Counted from the first letter of the stretch, positions 35,760-47,773 are shown. The stretch is DNA of 64,000 nt from Dichetophora obliterata (GCA_963920525.1 OY986436.1:185025496-185089495), one strand, 5' to 3'. Notes: generated by a model not told the origin, from the letters alone. Translations and numbers: made by a program.

Positions 35760-36725
35760 TGTATATATAAAGTTACCGCGAAGAGTTTTATTTGGCTTAA
35801 GTTTCTGTATAAAAATTGTAAGCAAAAGATGTTGTTACCTTTGTTGAAGAATATAAGTGAGTGGTACTGATTTTTTTATATTATAGTAGTATGTTATGAA
35901 GGTAGATTTAAAGCCATAACTTTTGATCGAAAAGTGTTATGATAATAATATCTACTTCAAATTATGCTTCATTCTTGGCTAATATGAAAAACAATATAAA
36001 AACAACATTTTAGAAAAAAATAAACTTGCTTACAAAAATTAGATCACCCTTGTTTTTCTTTATGACAGAAACAGTTTTATATCTTTTGCTAAAAACTTTA
36101 AAAATTTTATTTTATAAATGTTATGTAATATATAATAGTGTAAAAATGCCAATTTTAGTCACAATTATTTTTATAACAAAAACAGCTTTTATATATTTTG
36201 GAGGATTTTTGATAAAAACATAAATAAATTAGAAATAGAGATAAGGTCGAAAATATTTTCCCATTTTGCTATAGGGATTTCTTTGGAATTTTAGAAAAAG
36301 AAGATTTGGAAGAAGTCTTTTTGATAATGGTGGATATATTTGCTAGTAACGTAAATCTTGATATTCAAAATTCTTGATATTGTATAACGGATATTTACAG
36401 TTCTGGAGGTTTTAAGTCAGAAAAATCGATATTATTAAACATACTATCCGTAACAAATCTTAGCAATGAATGGTTATTTCGTAGACCGTTATTTAATTAA
36501 CGAGATTTTTCATAAAAAATGCGTCGATCTAAGAAAAACTATATCTACCAAGATATCTGAGTTTTTGGATGTCAAAATAATGCACGTTTTTCAAAGCAAT
36601 CAAACCAAGCAAATTAATACCAACAAACAAAAACAAAAGCACATTAATATTTAAATATGAATTATCTTGGTAGCGTCGTTCAGAAGTTATGCGATAGCAA
36701 GAAGACGTTCCAACGATTATGAGTT

Positions 36726-36728
<3 letters not shown>
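35760..36728. other. AT-rich non-coding stretch between two related transposons
   Basis: No supported gene; short plus-strand ORFs at 36026-36223 and 36466-36654 are AT-rich and motif-free. Confidence 0.4.

Positions 36729-36789
<61 letters not shown>
36729..36789. repeat. (TA)n microsatellite
   Basis: About 60 bp of alternating AT, forming the left flank of the transposon at 36790. Further (TA)n stretches flank its right end and the MITE at 40349, so these elements have landed in TA repeats. Confidence 0.95.
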
Positions 36790-36791
<2 letters not shown>

Positions 36792-37288
36792 AGGGCGGGT
36801 CGATTTGTAGGGAGTGAAAAAATTCACCAATTTCCCTATGATTTCCATATTCTATGTGTTATTCCATGAAAATTTGCCGAAGGAACCATACCTCTATCGT
36901 TAAAATCGAGTCCCCTACTTTTTGTTGGTAAAAAGTTCAAAAGTTACGGGCATTTTTGTCCAAATTTTGGAGCATTTTTCCATTTTTTTCATGATTTTGT
37001 CCAAGAATATTACTTTCATGGCCATTTTTTTGGCTCAATCCATTATTTAATTCAATTTACAATTCAAAACGAAGAGTTTAAGCCCAAATTTATCGAATTC
37101 GGTTGATTAATTCATGCGATATTGCTAAAACAAAATAACACATAAACCAACTTTTTGATTTTTTTTCCCTTTTTATTTTTTTTTTTACAAAAATTCAAAT
37201 TAAGAGATAATAAAGTATCTATCAACCTATTATCAAAAAAAAATATTCAATTTGAGTGTAGTAAAAGACAAAATGTGAAAAAAAAACA

Positions 37289-39571
37289 TTATTTTTTCTG
37301 AAAGTCTTGTTTGCTTTCAAGTCTTGGTGTTTTCGTACGGCTCTCTAATGTCGTCGCCATAGCGCCTTCTACATTCTTTCCTGCAACTCGTTTAGCAGTG
37401 GCAGCCAGCAATTGGACATGTCTTTCCGTTCCTTGAATGTGTAAAGGAATTTGTGGATCATCGAACGGTGGCACTTCGTAATTTAAATATCCCTAAAAAT
37501 GTTCATACGAATAACTTTGCGTAAACGGTGGTTCGAATAAAATGGTATCGTCATTTAAATCAATCATAAGAGATTTTTTATAAACTCTAATTGTACGGAA
37601 TATACAAATATGATTGATTTAAATGACGATACCATTTTATTCGAACCACCGTTCGTAAGAGATTTTTTAAAAACTCTAAGTTCCTTTGGGTCGACAATAT
37701 CTCTTCGGTAATGTAAAATCGTCTTTATAGCAATGTTTCGTTTTTCCATTCTATCATCAAACAACATAGATAGCAAGATATTTTCTGAGTGTGCAAAATA
37801 TGGATTATCTTAAATTACTGTATTTACAACTCCAAGTAAATTCGGTGGTAAAAATCGTGTCCAAGTAATAAATTTAAAAAGTAATGTACTACCGTATGCG
37901 GCAGAGCTATAATACTTAACATTGAAATACATTGGCGTGTATACTTTTATTATATAGTTAGCCAGAATTTTTAAATTTTCAGTTGGATTATTAGTTGTCA
38001 CATACAACCGTAATAATCTATTGGCTTTGGTCAGCCAACGAGAATGTGCAATTGGCCCTGGTTTTATGTGAGACAAATCCGCAGGAACCACACCATTAGA
38101 AATTGCATTGGCCATTAACATCAAGTACCTCGAATCGGTAGATAATTCTTCTGGATTTAAATCACCAGGAGGCATATTTTCCAAAGCGATTTCCTCAAAA
38201 TCGGTAAATACCTGTAAAGAAAACTTAAAAGCTAAAAAATAGAATGAAAAATGGTAAAGAATCAGCTATAAAAATTACATACCGGAAGATTTTCACAATC
38301 AGCAATTTTTGAGCTCAACTTTCCGGTAGTTGATCGTGGTCCAGTGGTAGTTGATTTGTCTAAAGTGTCAAACAAATGTCTAAACGGAAGCTCGTTAAAG
38401 TGCAGAAGACACACAAACCAGTGCAGTGGTCTCTTTAACTGTTTTTCGAATAGTCGCAAAATTCCATCGTGTACGCTAGTATTTGTTGGTTCACCATCAG
38501 CGCATATGGCAATTAATGAATCGAGAGACAATTGTTTTGCCGCAGTTTCACTTTCTAGTTTTTTGTAGCCTATCAATTGAGATTTTGGTTCCCTCAAAAC
38601 AACTAGATGAGGTTCTTTAACCATCCTTGGATGCAACTTCTCATCAATTTTTTCTACAGTTAGACCATCATTTTTCCTGCCGTCGAATGAAAATGATATC
38701 AAATTCGAGCCATTATACCGCTTACGAAGTGCGTCTTGTCTCCATTTTTCTCTTTCTCTACGAAGTTTACTTTTATCCATGATGACAAAATTGTCATGAG
38801 CATCTTTTACGCCCAGGTCTTCCAACAGAGCTGTTGCCAATGCTGATCCCATTCTGTCATGCACACCAAATCTGTCACACATCATTGCATAGTTTTTAGT
38901 ATTGTATCTGGGAGTGTATGTTTGTGGTGGTAGAACTAAATCTGAACCTCCTCTCACATCAACTTCCATTTCGTCATAATAAGGTTCGTATGTAGGATCG
39001 TTGCTCACTGGGATTGTTGGAATAGTCGTTGGTATCGTCTCTTCACTTCCACTATCGTGTTCCGGTATCGTTTGTATTCTGTCATTATATTGATCGCGCA
39101 TGAAATCTTTTAAGTTTTCTGGGATATTTCCACATGAGAAGTCGTTTTCTTTCAAGTTGCATTTACATTTTCCAATGTTGAATAATTGGTTTGTTGATTC
39201 TACGAATTTTTGAATTCTGTTGCGCGTTTTACTCGTTGTTTATCTGCATTACTATATGCGTCAAGCAAATTATTCAATTTTCTAATGATGCTACCTTTGA
39301 GTATAAGTTCAATATTAAGTTGATTCCAAATTTCTAACAATCTGTCTGCTACTTGGGGAGTAAATGTTTTATAGGAAAATATTTTGCTTTGGGCTTTTGA
39401 ACGTTCGGCCAAGAAAAAATAGTACTTCAATATATCTCGTTTAGTTGACAGATTAATATCAGGTCATTCACAGGCCACGCCAAAAGAAAAAACATCATGA
39501 GAGACCAAATGTTGCAAACTACTGCGTTGGGTATCTGTTGGATTTTGCGATGAACCAGGCTCTGAATCCAT
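37289..39571 (-). pseudogene. Transposase of an unassigned DDE-like family, decayed
   Basis: Start ATG at 39571. The N-terminal domain (39455-39200) has STKRDILKYYFFLAER and LEIWNQLNIELILKG, then after a frameshift near 39205 a Cys cluster (FNIGKCKC). The main ORF 39155-38283 holds candidate catalytic motifs: SFDGRKNDG (Asp codon 38682-38684), CADGEPTNTS (Asp codon 38495-38497) and the C-x2-H motif CLLHFNELPFRH. A 71-nt GT-AG intron (38282-38212) joins ENLP to VFTDFEE. Then come LSTDSRYLMLMANAISNG, SRWLTKANRLLRLYVTT, YFAHSENILLSML and, at 37474-37289, QGTERHVQLLAATAKRVAG. I know this motif series from abundant uncharacterised insect and cnidarian proteins; the superfamily name is uncertain. 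Lesions: TGA near 39465, the frameshift, TAA at 37812-37810, an inverted duplication at 37526-37651 and TAG near 37491. Confidence 0.75.
38212..38282 (-). other. 71-nt intron in the transposase gene
   Basis: Donor GTATGT at 38282 and acceptor TTTACAG ending at 38212. Removing it joins two frames so that the motif reads through without a stop. Length is typical of fly introns. Confidence 0.75.
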
Positions 39572-40348
39572 TTTTTAAACCGTCACTAAAAGAATTAAAT
39601 ATGTTTTTCATAGAATAATAATATAACTATTAACTATAACAGTTAGCAATGTTTTTACACTTACCTTTAAATCTTTTCTAAATTTCAAAATAGTTTGATT
39701 ATTTGTTAGTTATTTCAAGTAACACTTCACTGAAATGACGCTCTAGCAAACAAAACTAGCATACACTGGAATATTATAAACAAACAAAAATAAAGAAGTC
39801 TATAAAGAAACTAAAAACAAAAAGAAATAAACAAACATAACACAGGGTGTGCACCCTGTGAAAAAATATGCCAATAGTGTAAAGCGCAAATCAGTCCAGT
39901 CGTAACGTAAGGTTCGTAAGCTTCGTAAGTCAAAAAAATTGAGTCAAAAAAATGGCCATGAAAGTAATATTCTTGGACAAAATCATGAAAAAAATGGAAA
40001 AATGGAAAATGGAAAAATGGAAAAATTCACTTTTGAACCGTTGAACCAATGTTGGAGATTTTTTTTTTGTAAATTGATCAAAATGAGCTCACCTTTCCAA
40101 CGCGGCTAGGCGATTAAACCCGATCGATAGTTTTTGAGTTATGGATGTGAACGTGTAGGTAATATTTCATACGAACGTCAATTTGGGAAAAAATGTACCA
40201 ACAAAAAGTAGGGGACTCGATTTTAACGATAGAGGTATGGTCCCTTTGGCAAATTTTCATGGAATAACCCATAGAATACGGAAATCATAGGGAAATTGTC
40301 GAAAAATAAATCGACCCGCCCTAATATATATATAAATATATATATATA

Positions 40349-40659
40349 TTAGGGCGGGTCAAATTCTGGCTCAGCGAAATTCGTAAAATACATGTAATTT
40401 CAAGACTTTTTCTCCACTACAGCATATACAAATTCTGAAAAAAAGCTGTGCGGACTTTCGTAAATAGATTCATACACATACATTCATACATTCATATTTT
40501 ATAATTGAGAACAAAATCTATTTACGAAAGTCCGCACAGCTTTTTTTCAGAATTTGTATATGCTGTAGTGGAGAAAAAGTCTTGAAATTACATGTATTTT
40601 ACGAATTTCGCTGAGCCAGACCTCCAAAAAATTCGTCCATACAAATTGACCCGCCCTAA
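40349..40659. mobile_element. Foldback MITE with TTAGGGCGGGTC termini, copy 2
   Basis: 311 bp, almost identical to the reverse complement of the MITE at 30412-30721, with the same paired arms. It is flanked by TATATA on both sides. High identity between the copies points to recent activity of the family. Confidence 0.9.
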
Positions 40660-40854
40660 TATATATATATATTTACTGTAACGAAAATCCACGGGAATTC
40701 ACAGCAATTATTGCAACAGATTTCCTACATTTAATATAGTTTCATTTCACTCTCTTAAAAAGTCTCTCCTTAAATATCACTTTCAATCTTGTCTTCGCAT
40801 ATAAGAAAAAAGCTGGAAGCGTAGAAGATGGCGTGAAGCCATCAAGTTAGTTTT

Positions 40855-41050
40855 GGAGAAGGCAACAACAACAAATCTTTATAGAGTAAATCACACAACA
40901 GACTAGACAGACTGTTTCAGAAGGCGCTACTCTTTCTATCTTCAGTAGTCTAGAGTAATTAAGCTATGACCAACCTACTGTTTAGATTTTATATAACTTG
41001 ACACTTATTTGAATAAACTCTATAAAAGCATATGACATTAAAGCAAATGT
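40855..41050. repeat. Single-arm relative of the foldback element at 28426
   Basis: Shares the CAACAACAAC tract, ATAGAGTAAATCAC, GACTAGACAG, CTGTTTC, CTTCAGTAGTCT and CATATGACATT in the same order as the foldback arm, at lower identity. The second arm is missing. Confidence 0.7.
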
Positions 41051-42609
41051 TTTTATTTTAGGTCAAGCGTAACACCCGATCCAATAGCGTAAAATATCGC
41101 TGCTGGAGTATTTTAAGGACTCTCCGAGCGACAACACGCTGAAATAGCGTGAAAAGTAGTGAAAATATACCTACTTTAAAACAAAACGCTGAGTTTTAGA
41201 CAGAATTGAAAAATCCTCTACATAGCACGATCTTTTTACAAAATCGTAGAGATTTTTCAATAAGTTTTTAGAGTGTATATTACATCATGATGCACGTTCA
41301 ATAATGCCAACCCGTTCAATCAGTCTTCACTTGTTGTGCTTCGCAGATACGTTTTTAATCTGTGTAGAGATGAAAATGAGCGTTTCTTGAAGCCACTGAA
41401 ATCGGAAGGGTTGCGTTTAAAAATTACGATAAAGCTCACTGTACGGTGTTTGGGTATATTTGATTAACCCATTAATGACTAATGTGTATTTAAATACCCA
41501 TAAAACAGTGTTTACGAAAAAGACCATACCTCGAAAGTGGTAGGAGATATCAAAATATTTTTTTTTAAAACATTACGGAAAGATTAAACTATTTATTGTC
41601 TTTACAATGTGAAACAAAATTCATGCAATTAAATGTTCCTTTTCGAGATCGAAGATGTGTGATTTTCAAAAATGACAAAGTCCATATACAAAGCTATGTA
41701 GAAAATTCGAAAATGGAAAGATCGAGGGAAAAATTCGTGGTCAGTTTGCCTCTAGTATCCTCTATTTATCAGGTGTTCATTATGACAAAAGAATGTTGCC
41801 ATATATGCAAATTTTTATTAACACCAAGAACCCGGATTAGCCGATTGGGTATTAAAATACCCAATGCAGATCTCAAATACGATGACAGTTACAAACCTGA
41901 AATTTTGCAAAGCAACTTCTATGGCCTATATAAGCTTGCTGATAAATTTTGAAAAAATCGTATGGCGGAATCTATGAGCAGTTTTTAATGGTTTAAAAAA
42001 ATGCAGAGTTTTTGTAATTTCAGGTTGCGGTTGAATGTTTGACTGTTTACAGGTGCGATATCACAAAAAACAAAAACAGAAACAAAATTCAGTCCATTAG
42101 CAATAGAAACTGCTACAAACGTTTGCAGCATTGGGGCATGAATATTTAAAATAAAAAATAAAAAATCAATGTTTTTCTTTACATAACCTTAGCCCACATA
42201 ATAAACACCAGTACATCACATTTAAATGCAGATTCTCCGAGAATTTCGGGTGGGGTTTAAGCCCCTAAACCGCGTCTGCGATGTGCTATATGTTGGCGAA
42301 TTCTAAAAACAAATTGAAACATTTGTACTTAATACACCGCCATCTTGTATCGTATCCTTAACTTCACATAACTTAAGAGCTCATAGCTTGAAATTTTAAG
42401 AAATCAATAAATTCAGAATTGATACCAGAAGTTCATTTGTAATATATAACTGCGATGGCAGCAAATTGAATATAAATGAACTATAAAGTAAACGTTTACA
42501 TCAAAAGCCAAACAAAAATTTAACGATAATATATTTCTATATACTCAATAAGTTATTTTATCAATCAAAACTCACTGATTAATGAAAAAAGTCAGGTTTA
42601 AGGGTCAAA
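41051..42609. other. Mostly unassigned DNA with a possible piggyBac-type remnant
   Basis: TTAACCCATTAATGACTA at 41464, followed by GTATTTAAATAC, has the TTAA-CCC-palindrome layout of the piggyBac-type elements elsewhere in the window; TTTTTAATGG-TTTAA near 41981-41996 could be a decayed right end. A hairpin GGGTATTAAAATACCC lies at about 41848-41863. The 118-codon plus-strand ORF 41596-41952 starts without an ATG and shows no family motif. 42000-42600 holds nothing I can support. Confidence 0.3.
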
Positions 42610-43873
42610 AAAGGTTGCATCACAGCTTTAATACAAGTGTCAGAAGAAATTCGAGAAGCCTTAGACAACAACAACGTTACTTTTTTAACTCTACTCGACC
42701 ACTCTAAGGCGTTTGATACGGTAGATCACAAGTTATTGTGCTTAAACCTTACAAACTTGTTCAATTTCTCAGACACTGCTGTCAAACTTATGAAATCCTA
42801 TTTATGTAACAGAAGGGAAGCTGTCTGCCTAAAGATAAAGTTTCAGAATTTATCTATATGTCAAAGGGTGTTCCTCAAGGTTCAATACTGGGACCCTTAT
42901 TGTTTTCTATGTACATCAACGACATAGTAAAAATTCCACAATACTGCAATATTAATTTGTACGCTGATGACGTTCAATTGTATATAAACTCTAAGCCCTC
43001 TGATTACGAAGAGTGCATTGACAAGCTCTGTCTTGACTTAATTGGGTACCGAAAAATGGGCTTTGCCTTAATACAGCTAAGTCAAAAAGCATTGTCATTC
43101 ATAAAAGTCGGTTTGACCTAAGTTCTATTGCCAGCATTAAAATAAACGGTACAGAAATACAATTTGTCGACTATGCAAAATACTTAAGGATTAAGTGCAA
43201 CCGATGTTTAACGTGGAAAAGTCATATAAATAAATCTATTCGTAAAATGTATTGTGTGCTTCGTAGTTTGTGGACAGTACAATATTTCACGCTTCGTATG
43301 GCTGTGAAATTTTTGCAAACAATGATAGTGTAACTAAAGCTAAACTAAACGTTGTATATAATAACATCGCTCGATTTATTTTTGGACTTAGGCGTACGGA
43401 TCACATTTCGCGACATGAGTGCAAAATTTTAGAGCAATTCTGATGGTATATAAAATTATAAATACTAACAGCCCTATTCTGGCAAATTAACAAATTGTTA
43501 ACCAGTATTTTGAATATTTCTATGTGTTTTTTGTATTCAATACAAAATTTAAAGCTCAAAAAACAAAATTTGTTAATGAAAATAACTGAAAAGCAGTTGA
43601 AAATTTTTATCAAAATTTTTTATTTTTGAGCTTCAAATTTTGTTTTGAAATAAAAAAATTACAACAATCACATAGAAATATTTCAAAAGTTACGTTTTTC
43701 GCGTTCTGTTCGTAACAATAATCTTATGACAATACGTCATACTTGCCTAACGTCGGAACGACAATTCTTTGTCCACGCAATTCGGCTGTGGAACTCACTT
43801 CCCAGAGATAAACAAACTATCGGCAATGCATCAAAATTCAGAAATAAACTTTTTAAGTACCTTGCAGTTTAAA
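42610..43873 (+). pseudogene. Jockey-type LINE reverse transcriptase remnant
   Basis: Degenerate ORF2 of a non-LTR retrotransposon. In order: LLDHSKAFDTVDHKLL (RT block), GVPQGSILGPLLFSMYINDI, NLYADDVQLYI with the catalytic YADD, FRNKLF-type C-terminus and RQFFVHAIRLWNSLPRDK near the end. Frameshifts fall near 42850, 43050 and 43280 and a stretch of the palm-to-thumb region is missing. From 43469 to about 43700 the reading is interrupted by a MITE, after which the C-terminus resumes and ends in TAA at about 43873. The 5' half including the endonuclease is absent. Confidence 0.85.
43469..43700. mobile_element. Foldback MITE inserted in the jockey LINE
   Basis: Starts AACAGCCCTATTCTGGCAAA. The two halves pair over about 115 bp (AATATTTCTATGTG, AATTTAAAGCTCAAAAA and GCAGTT against their complements). 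LINE coding sequence lies on both sides. A partial relative is at 27546. Right boundary approximate, no target duplication resolved. Confidence 0.65.
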
Positions 43874-45978
43874 TAACATACCTACTTACGATTATCTTTA
43901 TTTTTTTTCTTGCCCCTCTCTATTCTAGTGAAGAGCCCTGGATGCATGACTATTAATTTTATCTTTTTTATAATAATTTAATTCTGTCTTTAAAAAAACA
44001 TGTTATGCTTTACAATGTTTGATATGTAGATAATAGGGCAGTTCACGGTCTTGTTGCATCGTTGCAAATGCAAAATAAACAGCTTTTACAAAAACGAAAA
44101 GCATATGTTTCAAAAGCTTTTCAATGCTTTTTGTTTTTGTAAAAGCTGGTGTATGCCGTTGTGCGGATCATTCATATTCATAGAACATTACAGTTTTCGC
44201 TAGTTAGTTAGTTTTTGTGGGCCCATGTGCACTGCGACCCATAGGATGTATTGTGCATGCCCTTGATTAACTATCCAAATTTAGGTTTTTAATACATTTT
44301 AGCACTGTCTCTGTCTTGGTGTTCCAAATTGTTGATGGCGGCACTACTGCCCCTCAAAAGTGGAGACGTCTTAGACTACAGATTGCTGGACATTCACATA
44401 GTTTCTTTCTCTGGAGTTTCTTTTTAATCCTGATTCAGATAGACCAATCATTTTAAGATATTATCTAAGTGAACAGTAATCTGTGAAATAGCTAGTTAGA
44501 AATCGAACGTCTACTTTAATTAGCTTGAGTAAACATTTAGACTTAGTTTTACTCTAAGTCAAAAATTTCTTAGCTTGCCTCTGTCTATTAGAGACAGTTT
44601 TCGCTAACGAACGATATTGAAAATTGTCGTAAACGCGTTTGGAAATTCCACTACAGAAATATTTTTGATTCTTGATATAAACGAGCAAACGGGTATCTTT
44701 TTATTTTTATTAATTGCCATGCACATAATTTCACGTCCATTTATGCACTTAAAATGTTGAGGTATCTAGCATTTGAGTGTTCATCTCCTTGTAGTTACGA
44801 AATTTTTTGAAAAAATGTTTTTATCTCTTCTTATTTTTAAATCTCTGAGTAATGCAAGATTTTGTTTTAATTTAATTGCTGTCTTATCTATTTTTATATA
44901 ATATTGTTTGAGTAGATTTGTTTCAACTTCAGTTTTTAGCTTCTCTTGAAACTTTCAAGGAATATGTTCACATATATTAAAAAGTAAATATATTAATGGC
45001 ATAACTTTTAACAGGAATTCTTTATCGCATATTTTCATAATTTCTTTAAATATTTTTTTTCTACTCAATTAAGCGCAAATCCTGTGTGTGGTCGGTCGTC
45101 ATGAAAAACGTGCGTGCTCAGCAAAGCACTTCTAATAAACAACCTTGATAGCAGCTCAGCGCACTTTCTGAGCTGCATCCAATAGTTGACGGAGGGAATT
45201 ATTATTTTTATTTACGGCTTGTGCAAAGAGAGGCATATAAAGTAATTTAAACGACATTAACAACATGAAGGATGCACTCTGAATGTTCTAAATGAGAAGC
45301 TATAAAAATGTTTGAAACATTTATACTCGAATGGAAAATAAAAATAAATGAAAATTATAAATTATAATTCTAGCAGCAACAGAGGTAGATTCATATACCA
45401 AGTTAATTTTTAAAATTTTCAGCATATGACGAATTACAATTTTTATAAGCTTGTTTTAATTTTTTATTTGATATGTGGTGTACAGACAAGAAATTTTTAA
45501 TACGTATAAATTAAAATGTGTTCTATTTGCATATTATTTGTAAAGTAATGTAAAGTATGTAAACAATTTCCAAGCTTAATATAAAAACACTAAAACAGAA
45601 TATTAAAATAATACTTGGCTAATTTGTTGTGCATATATATTGCAATTTTCAACGTATTCGGATCAAAAGAAAAATTTAAAGCATATTTATTTTAAGGCTA
45701 AATAAATGGATGACAAATAATAACGTAATTAATGTAAAACAATACGGCTTTCCAGAAAATTTAAACACTTTTTCTGGTTGTCTGACTCACACTTAATTTA
45801 TCTACAAAGATCAATATAGAAACAAATGTGCGGCACTACTGGCGATTAATTTGTTAGGAGCTTTCAACCCAGTCAATTTGAAAAGAATGCTAAAAAAACT
45901 AGAAGACAAAATTCAATAAAACTTTTTGAAAGTTTCTTGTTAAATAGCTCCTTATAAACAATTAAGTAGTAACACCCA
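43874..45978. other. Non-coding stretch with a small hairpin
   Basis: A 24-bp inverted repeat with one mismatch (AGCTTTTACAAAAACGAAAA at 44081 against its partner ending 44147) forms a short hairpin with a 19-nt loop. 44200-44420 is less AT-rich and repeat-like, and 45070-45200 contains a GC-richer patch with inverted AGCAGCTCAG/CTGAGCTGC. No gene recognised. Confidence 0.4.
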
Positions 45979-46475
45979 GGGATCCATAATACGCGCGAAG
46001 TCAGTGCAGCGTTCTCCAGATTAGAAAGAGAGTCAAGTCGAATGGGTCTGGCAGTGAAATGCAGATAAGACGAAATACTTGGTGTCAACAAACAAACAGT
46101 TCCAGCGTCTTGGAATCCACGCTACAGTTGACAATACCTCCTTCGAGGTTGTAAAGGACTTTGTATATCAGGGATCCAGCATAAGCTCAACCAACGACAT
46201 CAGCATTGAGATCAAACGAAGAATAACTCTTGCCAACAGGTGTTACTTTGGGCTCAGTTGGCAATTGAGAAGCAAAGCCTCTTTCGACGACCGTCTATAA
46301 ATTGCGACCTACTTTATGCATCACAAACCTGGACTCTGAGCAGTTCAGATAAAACGACTTAAGGAGCCTTCGAGAGAGAGATTCTTTGTAAGATATACGG
46401 ACCAATCTGCGCCAATAGCGAGTACCGAATACGGTGGAATGATGAACTGTACTAGCTGTATGCTGACATCGACAT
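45979..46475 (+). pseudogene. LINE C-terminal fragment, part 1 (before the hAT insertion)
   Basis: Reads REVSAAFSRLERE, then after a frameshift KTKYLVSTNKQFQRLG, FEVVKDFVYQGSSIS and IKRRITLANRCYFGLSWQL, ending near IYGPICAN and LYADIDI. This is the region downstream of the RT domain in arthropod endonuclease-reverse transcriptase proteins; I do not assign a clade. Stops and frame changes mark it as dead. It continues after the hAT insertion at 49143. Confidence 0.8.
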
Positions 46476-46912
46476 CAGGGATGGAATCGGATCGTTTGAG
46501 ATTGTGCCGAAATGGAAAGAAAAATAGTGCCCTTTTGAAGAAAATAGTGCCGTCTTTTTGTATCCAAAATTTTTTTTTTGACATATGGCGCATAGCTCAA
46601 AATAAGGCGTTTTAAAGATAAGTATACAAAAAGAATTGCTATAAGAATTTTTGTTTATGCTTCAAGATTATGTTATTTGCGATCAAATAACGGTTTTGCG
46701 AACACTTTTGTCGCGCTGCGATACATTTATATATGAACATTAAAATACTAATTCAATTAGATGAACACGTCAAATGTACATGATAAATTGAGACAGTGCT
46801 TTTTTAATTATAAAAATAATGAAACGTTTTATGAATTTTCAATGTTTTCTTATATGAACTGGAAAAAGTCGAAAACTAGAATCTAAAATAGAAAATCTCG
46901 AAAATTAGTAAA

Positions 46913-47563
46913 CCGGGACCGCAACGGTTATGATTTTTTTCCAAAAAGTCAACAAATAATCGTTATTTTTTGATCAATTTTATTTCGATCAAAAATAAAA
47001 GTTAAAATTTGACTTTTATTTTCTTGATCAAAAGTATAAGTTTAAATTTGATTTTTATTTTTTTCGGTACAAAATATTATTTAAAATTTGACTTTTATTT
47101 TTTGATCAAAAATTTTTTGAAAAAAAATATTACTATCGATCTTCATATCATTGCACATTGTTATTTAAATGACATCGCTTATATGCTTATCATTGCACAC
47201 TTTTTTTTCATTTATTTCGCAGACAACTGAGACAGTGGTCATATGATCATATGATATAAGATTTAAAATATGACTTTTACTTTTGAACGAAAAAATAAAA
47301 ATAAAATTTTAACTTTTATATTTGATCAAAAAAATAAAATTAAAATTTTAACTTATATTTTTGATCGAAATAAAATTGGTCAAAAAAATAACGATTATTT
47401 ATTGACTTTTTTAAAAATATCAGAAAAATTAAAATCAGTAAAGATTATTTTTCCTTAGCTAACAAGCATCACATTGCTATATTCAAATATCGAATAGACT
47501 TACTATTTCCAGTTGACTTTTTGAATAGAAATTTCGGAAATAACTGTTTTTTTTCGGTCCCTG
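46913..47563. mobile_element. Nested hAT-like element with internal inverted arms
   Basis: Left terminus CCGGGACCGCAACGG and inverted right terminus CAGGGACCGAAAAAA. Flanks TTAGTAAA (46905-46912) and CTAGAAAA (47564-47571) match at six of eight positions, consistent with a decayed 8-bp duplication. Inside, 46937-47125 and 47265-47412 form long inverted arms (AATCGTTATTTTTTGA, AATTTTATTTCGATCAAAAA against their complements). No coding sequence; ORFs at 47009-47230 and 47270-47458 are low-complexity. Confidence 0.75.
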
Positions 47564-47773
47564 CTAGAAAATAAATATTTAAAGTGAATGCAGATGATTC
47601 AGTGACCAAATCTAAATAAAAGTATGAAACTATAATCAATAAGTTGAGACCCTATGTACCGCTTTACAATATTATTCAAGTAATTCTTCATCTTCCACAC
47701 CCTCTATTGGCAGACTTTCTTTGCTGAATGAAGATATATTATATTTAAAACAACTGCATGAATTTGATTTAAA

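Larger units (their letters stand above)
36790..40324 (-). mobile_element. 3.5-kb DNA transposon with TTAGGGCGGGTCGA termini and an unnamed transposase family
   Basis: Termini are TTAGGGCGGGTCGATTT, inverted at the right. The TIRs run about 135-145 bp (36790-36935 and 40190-40324: CTATGATTTCC, CATGAAAATTTGCC, CTCTATCGTTAAAATCGAG) and a second inverted block of ~65 bp lies further in (36978-37043 against 39936-40000: TTTTGTCCAAGAATATTAC). Flanks are (TA)n on both sides. A multi-lesion transposase gene occupies the minus strand. It lies 24 bp from the MITE at 40349, with which it shares its terminal dozen bases. Confidence 0.9.

Noticed and set aside
41596..41952. 118-codon plus-strand ORF
   Set aside because: No ATG at its start and no recognisable domain; it lies in a probable decayed piggyBac-type element.
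47009..47458. ORFs inside the nested hAT-like element
   Set aside because: They translate AT-rich inverted arms into Phe/Lys/Ile-rich strings without any motif.
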